Assembly (NCBI GenBank): GCA_002782905.1
Contig: PFJA01000244.1
Location: 1 to 24,701 of the forward strand
Source of the DNA: Lysobacterales bacterium CG_4_10_14_3_um_filter_64_11
GTDB lineage: Bacteria; Pseudomonadota; Gammaproteobacteria; Xanthomonadales; Xanthomonadaceae
Direction: 5' to 3'
Length of the DNA: 24,701 nucleotides
The number at the start of each line of letters is the position of its first letter. Within the stretch, counting starts at the first letter, position 1. Below are positions 20,656-24,701 of this stretch, piece after piece. The position numbers and the translations under genes were made by a program. Below the pieces are notes generated by a model that made no database searches, was not told the DNA's origin, and was given only the letters and a program-made list of their open reading frames with translations.

Positions 20656-22461
20656 ATGCGTGAAATGGATCTGATTGATCAACGCCATCAGCAATTTGTG
20701 CTGCATGAAGTGTTGCAGGTGGAACAACTTGCACGTTACCCGCATTTTTGCCAGCACAACCGCGATACCTTCGACGCCGCGCTCGAAGTGGCGCAGCAGT
20801 TGGCAGTGACGCAATTCCAGCCGCACAACCGCGAGGCCGATCTGAATGAACCGCGCGTGCGCGACGGCAAGGTGCATCTTGTTCCAGCGGTGGCCAAAGC
20901 ACTGGCAGCCTATCGGGAAGCCGGTTTTTTCGCGGCAGGTGCCGATGAGGCGCACGGCGGCATGCAATTGCCGTACACCGTTGCGTTGGCCTGCGATGCC
21001 CTGTTTGCCGGTGCCAATGTAGCCACCGCCGGTTACCCGATGTTGACCAAGGGCGTGGCCCATCTGATCGAGCGTTTCGGTTCGCCCGATCAGCAGCGGC
21101 GCTTCCTGCCGCCGCTGCTGGCCGGGCGTTACTTCGGCACCATGTGCCTGAGCGAGACCCAGGCCGGATCTTCGCTCGGCGACATCACGACGCGTGCCGA
21201 ACCGATTGACGATGGCGATTACCGCATCACTGGCGCCAAGATGTGGATATCTGGCGGCGAGCACGAATTGGCGGAAAACATCGTGCACATGGTGTTGGCG
21301 CGCACGCCGGATGCACCGCCGGGTGTGCGCGGCATCAGCCTGTTCATCGTGCCACGTTATCGGGTGGCGGCTGATGGCAGCATCGGTACTGAAAATGATG
21401 TGCGGCTCGCCGGCATCAACCACAAACTTGGGCAGCGCGGCATCGTCAATACGTTTCTCAAGTTTGGCGAGCGTGGCGCGTGCATCGGCCATCGGGTCGG
21501 GCCGGAAAATCGTGGCCTGGCGCAGATGTTCGTGATGATGAACGAAGCGCGGATAGGCGTTGGCATTGGCGCGATCATGCTGGGCAACGCCGGTTACCGA
21601 TACGCACTGGCGTACGCCAAAGAGCGCCGTCAGGGCCGGCATCCCGATCAAAAAGACCCGCAAAGCCCACCAGTGGCAATCATCGAGCATGCCGATGTGC
21701 GGCGCATGTTGCTGCAACAACGGGTGTATGTGGAAGGCGCGCACGCGCTGGCGTTGTATGCGGCAACGCTGGTCGATCGCCATCGCCATGATCCCGATGA
21801 GGGCGAACGCACACGCGCCGGGGCTTTGCTGGAGCTGCTTACACCGATCATCAAATCATGGTCGTCGGAGTGGTGTTTGCGCGCCAATGATTTGGCGATT
21901 CAGGTGCTGGGTGGTTATGGCTATACCCGCGAGTACCCGGTCGAACAGTTCTATCGCGACAACCGGTTGAACCCGATTCACGAAGGCAGCAACGGTATTC
22001 AGGCGCTGGATTTGCTGGGCCGCAAAGTGCTGACCGACAACGGGGCCGGGCTGCGCGCCTTGCTCGATGCCATGGCCAGCACGATCGAGGCGTGCGCCAG
22101 CCAGCCCGAGTTGATCGCGCATGCACAGGCACTGGCGCAATACGCCAAGCGTGTGGCCGACGTGACCCTGCGCATCGGTGCCGAGTTGGCGGCGGGTCGG
22201 TTGCGGCAAGGGCTCGCCAATGCCTCGCAGTACCTCACCGTGACGGGGCATTTGTGTGTGGCCTGGATGTGGCTGCGGCAGGCACAAACAGCGAGTGCGG
22301 CATTGCCGGCAGCGCACGCCGCCGACGCACGGTTTTATCGCGGCAAGCTGCACGCCTGCCGGTTTTTCTTTCAGCACGAACTGCCGAGTGTGGAAGCCGC
22401 GTTGCGGCTGCTGGAAACGATGGACAGCAGCGTATTCGACATGCAGATCGATTGGTTTTGA
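20656..22461 (+). CDS. Acyl-CoA dehydrogenase
   Basis: A 601-residue FAD enzyme of the larger acyl-CoA dehydrogenase type (about 600 residues with an extra C-terminal helical domain), catalysing alpha,beta-dehydrogenation of acyl-CoA. Signatures: N-terminal helical domain to ~150; CLSETQAGSSLGDI and KMWISGGEHEL in the flavin-binding mid-domain (~165-205); VLGGYGYTREYPVEQFYRDNR in the C-domain; and catalytic Glu443 in NPIHEGSNGIQ, the place of MCAD Glu376. ATG 20656 has GGAGG at 20644-20648. The crotonase gene starts 5 bases after the stop, so the two act in succession: dehydrogenation then hydration, two steps of beta-oxidation. The substrate cannot be read from sequence. Confidence 0.93.
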   Translation: MREMDLIDQRHQQFVLHEVLQVEQLARYPHFCQHNRDTFDAALEVAQQLAVTQFQPHNREADLNEPRVRDGKVHLVPAVAKALAAYREAGFFAAGADEAHGGMQLPYTVALACDALFAGANVATAGYPMLTKGVAHLIERFGSPDQQRRFLPPLLAGRYFGTMCLSETQAGSSLGDITTRAEPIDDGDYRITGAKMWISGGEHELAENIVHMVLARTPDAPPGVRGISLFIVPRYRVAADGSIGTENDVRLAGINHKLGQRGIVNTFLKFGERGACIGHRVGPENRGLAQMFVMMNEARIGVGIGAIMLGNAGYRYALAYAKERRQGRHPDQKDPQSPPVAIIEHADVRRMLLQQRVYVEGAHALALYAATLVDRHRHDPDEGERTRAGALLELLTPIIKSWSSEWCLRANDLAIQVLGGYGYTREYPVEQFYRDNRLNPIHEGSNGIQALDLLGRKVLTDNGAGLRALLDAMASTIEACASQPELIAHAQALAQYAKRVADVTLRIGAELAAGRLRQGLANASQYLTVTGHLCVAWMWLRQAQTASAALPAAHAADARFYRGKLHACRFFFQHELPSVEAALRLLETMDSSVFDMQIDWF

Positions 22462-22466
22462 GGGCC

Positions 22467-23255
22467 ATGACAAATCACAAAATCACCACTGAACGCCGTG
22501 GCCACGTGTTGCTGATCGGGTTCGATCGCGCCGACAAGCGCAATGCCTTCGATGTCGATATGTATCTGGCATTGGCTGCAGCGTATGGCGCGCTGGATCG
22601 CGACCCGGAGCTGCGCTGCGGCCTGTTGTTTGGCCACGGCGAACACTTCACCGCTGGTCTGGATCTGTTGCAATGGGCGCCGGTGCTGGCACGTGGCGAA
22701 TGGATTGCCCTGCCTGAGGGTTGCATCGAACCCTTTGGTCTGGACGAAAGCAAGCGCCTGCGCAAGCCGATGGTGGTGGCGGCGCGCGGCGTCAGCTTCA
22801 CGGTCGCGGTGGAATTGATGCTGGCGGCCGATATCCGCATCGCCGGCAGCGATGCGCGTTTTGGTCAACTCGAAGTGCAGCGTGGCTTTTTCCCGTGCGG
22901 CGGCGCGACAGTGCGTCTGGCGCAGGAAGTGGGTTGGGGCAATGCCATGCGCATCCTCCTCAGCGGCGAGGAGTTTTCCGCCGCTGAGGCATTCCGCCTT
23001 GGCCTGGTACAGGCCTTGGTGCCGCCGGAACAAACATTATCTGCCGCGCTGGCGATCGCCGAGCGCATCGCGATGCAGGCACCTCTGGGTGTACAGGCGG
23101 CATTGGCGTCGGCGCGCCATGCGCGGGTCGCAGGCGATGCCGCCGAGTTGGCGGTGTTGTTTTCGCGCCTTGGGCCGGTACTGGAGAGTGCGGATATGGC
23201 CGAAGCCTTGCGTGCATTTGCCGAACGCCGAACGCCGCTATTCAAAGGGCGCTAA
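22467..23255 (+). CDS. Enoyl-CoA hydratase/isomerase (crotonase) family protein
   Basis: A 262-residue crotonase. The two acid residues of a true hydratase are kept at the right spacing of 20: Glu116 (VELMLAADI) and Glu136 (GQLEVQRG), equivalent to rat Glu144 and Glu164. The oxyanion hole lies in EHFTAGLDL (59-67) and GVSFTVAV (108-115); in the latter the usual glycine-rich GGG is replaced by TVA, as in a subfamily of crotonases with ICFTLGIEL-like sequence. ATG 22467 is 5 bases after the acyl-CoA dehydrogenase stop, with GGG just before. It ends overlapping the patatin gene tail-to-tail by 14 bases. Hydration of the enoyl-CoA made by its neighbour is the likely role. Confidence 0.92.
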   Translation: MTNHKITTERRGHVLLIGFDRADKRNAFDVDMYLALAAAYGALDRDPELRCGLLFGHGEHFTAGLDLLQWAPVLARGEWIALPEGCIEPFGLDESKRLRKPMVVAARGVSFTVAVELMLAADIRIAGSDARFGQLEVQRGFFPCGGATVRLAQEVGWGNAMRILLSGEEFSAAEAFRLGLVQALVPPEQTLSAALAIAERIAMQAPLGVQAALASARHARVAGDAAELAVLFSRLGPVLESADMAEALRAFAERRTPLFKGR

Positions 23256-24264
23256 TCGGCTTGGCCGTGCTGTGGGCGGCAGTGCGCGGTTTCGCCAACT
23301 GCGCGCCGACATGCGCCAGTCGAGCCGCGACTTCGGGTTTGAGCAGGTATTGCAACGCCTGCTCGTGCAGGCGCTGGATGTTCTCGCTGGATGCGTCGTC
23401 GAGAAACTGGCTGCCGGCCTCAAGCTGCAACTGCATGCGAGTGTAGCCATCGCCAATCAGCAGCCGCGCGATAGCGTCATTGTTGTCCGATGCCGCATCA
23501 AACACCACATCGAGTAACGGCATCGCCCATTGCATGGCGCCCCAGCTTGTAGCTGCATTGGCGCTGATCGGGTAGGCGTGGCGACCGGTGCCGAGCGACA
23601 GCAGCAGCAACTGCCGTGGCGTATCGACGCCTTCATCGAAGCGCAATGCTTCGGCGATCGCGCACAACGCCGGGTTGTTGGCGACAACACCACCATCGAT
23701 GACTGCCAGCTCACGCGCTCCGATGTGCATGGAGTGAGCCGGGAAATAACCGGGGGCTGCCGCCGAGCCGCGCAGCGCTTCCCATACCGGAACATCGCGG
23801 TGCTCGGGCGCGTAGCTGCGGAAAAACACGGGTGCACGGGCGATGGTGTCGAACGCCAGCAACATCACTGGCCGTTGCAGTTGGCCCAGCGTGATGTCGC
23901 CAAAAATCAGGTGCAACACGCGATCCAGGCCGCGGCCATCGAACTTTGGCGCCGACAGTCCCTGGCTGGCAATGCGCCGCGCACGCGACAACACGCGCTT
24001 TGGCGCATCAGGGAAGATCGCGCGGCTGGCTTCTTCATACAACCGCGCCAATTCGGCGGGGCGCTTGCCGGCCGCCAGACCAGCCACCACCAACGCGCCG
24101 GTCGAGTTGCCGACCAGCAGGTCAAACTGCTCAGCAACCGGGCCTGCGCCATGCACAGCAAGGCTCTGTTCCAGATGAGCGAGCCACAGGCTGGGCACCA
24201 CACCGCGAATACCACCACCATCGATGCTCAGAATCCGCTGTGCCCGCAATGCCTGGCGCTCCAT
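23242..24264 (-). CDS. Patatin-like phospholipase
   Basis: A 340-residue patatin-fold lipid acyl hydrolase. The oxyanion loop DGGGIRG is at 15-21, the nucleophile elbow GNSTG at 52-56 (Ser54) and the second dyad residue in IDGG (Asp190), so the Ser-Asp dyad is complete. Start ATG 24264 gives the family-typical RILSIDGGGIRG within the first 21 residues; the frame is open further upstream but that part reads antisense to a GGDEF gene. It has no signal peptide, so it is probably cytoplasmic. This form (short, DGGGIRG first) includes the CBASS effector CapV as well as housekeeping patatins; no cyclase gene is visible, and the upstream side is lost at the contig end. Overlaps the crotonase end by 14 bases. 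Confidence 0.9.
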   Translation of the reverse strand: MERQALRAQRILSIDGGGIRGVVPSLWLAHLEQSLAVHGAGPVAEQFDLLVGNSTGALVVAGLAAGKRPAELARLYEEASRAIFPDAPKRVLSRARRIASQGLSAPKFDGRGLDRVLHLIFGDITLGQLQRPVMLLAFDTIARAPVFFRSYAPEHRDVPVWEALRGSAAAPGYFPAHSMHIGARELAVIDGGVVANNPALCAIAEALRFDEGVDTPRQLLLLSLGTGRHAYPISANAATSWGAMQWAMPLLDVVFDAASDNNDAIARLLIGDGYTRMQLQLEAGSQFLDDASSENIQRLHEQALQYLLKPEVAARLAHVGAQLAKPRTAAHSTAKPISAL

Positions 24265-24324
24265 CAAAGTGGTCGCCCCGGGGCAGGGGATCGGTGCCGT
24301 GGCACCACCCGGGGCGTACATGGG

Positions 24325-24701
24325 TTGACCCCGGCCGCAGCCGCCGAGGCGCGACGCCAGCTCGAACAGAAGGCGTCGAGCGACGAGATGACGGGGCTCA
24401 GCAATCGGCGCGCTTTCATGGCGGCGCTCGATCGCTCGGTCGCGCGCAGCGCCGATGGCCGCAAGGAACTCGCCTATGCGATTTTCGATATCGATCGATT
24501 CAAGTCGATCAACGATACGTACGGACATGCCGTCGGCGATGCGGTCATCGCCGAAGTCGCCCGCCGCGCCCTCGCCGCCTTCCGCGCGCGCGATCTGGTG
24601 GGGCGCATCGGAGGCGAGGAATTCGGCGTGATCCTGCCCGCTGCCAACCGGACCGAGGCGATGGACGCCTGCGCCCGGATGCGCGCCGCGATCGAGGCCA
24701 A
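24325..24701 (+). CDS. GGDEF diguanylate cyclase domain, partial (runs off window)
   Basis: The frame with codons starting at positions 1 mod 3 encodes a GGDEF domain: DEMTGLSNRRAF (from ~24382), FDIDRFKSINDTYGHAVGD (~24484-24540) and the active GGEEF at 24610-24624. The product-inhibition I-site RARD lies five residues before it, so an active, feedback-inhibited c-di-GMP synthase is expected. The frame is open upstream antisense through the patatin gene without a stop or a convincing start; the TTG at 24325 is only the first start candidate outside patatin. No sensor, membrane or HAMP domain is seen ahead of it, although GGDEF proteins usually have one. The codon style (many GCG, CGC, TCG) is unlike the neighbours; this may be the end of a chimeric contig. 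Confidence 0.7.
   Translation, partial: MTPAAAAEARRQLEQKASSDEMTGLSNRRAFMAALDRSVARSADGRKELAYAIFDIDRFKSINDTYGHAVGDAVIAEVARRALAAFRARDLVGRIGGEEFGVILPAANRTEAMDACARMRAAIEA

Noticed and set aside
22467..23255. The crotonase as the missing DSF synthase RpfF
   Set aside because: RpfF is also a crotonase with two glutamates, but this one is shorter, lacks RpfF-like sequence as I remember it, sits in a beta-oxidation operon far from fadD and has no RpfC nearby.
23242..24264. A CBASS operon
   Set aside because: Only the patatin is present; no CD-NTase, Cap2 or Cap3 gene is seen, and the neighbouring genes are metabolic.

Overview
The window looks like a chromosomal stretch of a GC-rich (roughly 60% by eye) gammaproteobacterium of the order Lysobacterales (Xanthomonadales). 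The evidence is the relatives the proteins call to mind (a rhodanese-MoeB fusion, an Xcc1710-type Mth938 protein, a PA2169-type four-helix protein) and the gene order prfB-lysS ... fadD(rpfB)-acnA(rpfA), which is the flank of the Xanthomonas rpf locus. The odd length and the genes cut at both ends suggest a whole contig, perhaps metagenomic.

Layout: (1) 1-2404, molybdenum cofactor genes on +: the 3' part of moeA, a small three-helix membrane protein, and a rhodanese-MoeB fusion. (2) 2441-3126 on -: an Mth938-like protein and yhbY, divergent from (3) rlmE and ftsH on +, the usual ribosome and membrane quality-control neighbourhood, followed by a small lipoprotein. (4) 6775-9631 on +: prfB, with the classic +1 programmed frameshift fully preserved, and lysS. 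(5) 9632-15007: a palindrome-filled gap, then fadD (-), a lipoprotein with an NTF2-like feel (+) and acnA (-). In Xanthomonas the DSF quorum-sensing genes rpfG-rpfC-rpfF sit exactly between lysS and rpfB; here that place holds only about 250 bp of CCCGGGT palindromes. (6) 15318-16064 on +: a promoter-like AT-rich patch, a PA2169-type four-helix protein and a strong terminator. (7) 16397-19836 on -: a lipoprotein M3 metallopeptidase (Dcp-like) and a cysteine synthase-family PLP enzyme. (8) 19993-23255 on +: a compact operon of a GST-like protein, an acyl-CoA dehydrogenase and an enoyl-CoA hydratase. (9) 23242-24264 on -: a patatin-like phospholipase. (10) 24325-24701 on +: a GGDEF domain fragment that runs off the end and starts abruptly beside the patatin start; it may be a chimeric join.

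Two kinds of dispersed repeat stand out. A family of about 125-150 bp elements bounded by GAAACC/GGTTTC has three copies, flanking rlmE and lying between prfB and lysS. A CCCGGGT palindrome family lies at three places. Most genes are housekeeping. No mobile element with a transposase, CRISPR array, tRNA or rRNA was seen. Nothing here is clearly a new system; the most informative points are the emptied rpf locus, the repeat family, and the patatin/GGDEF contig edge.
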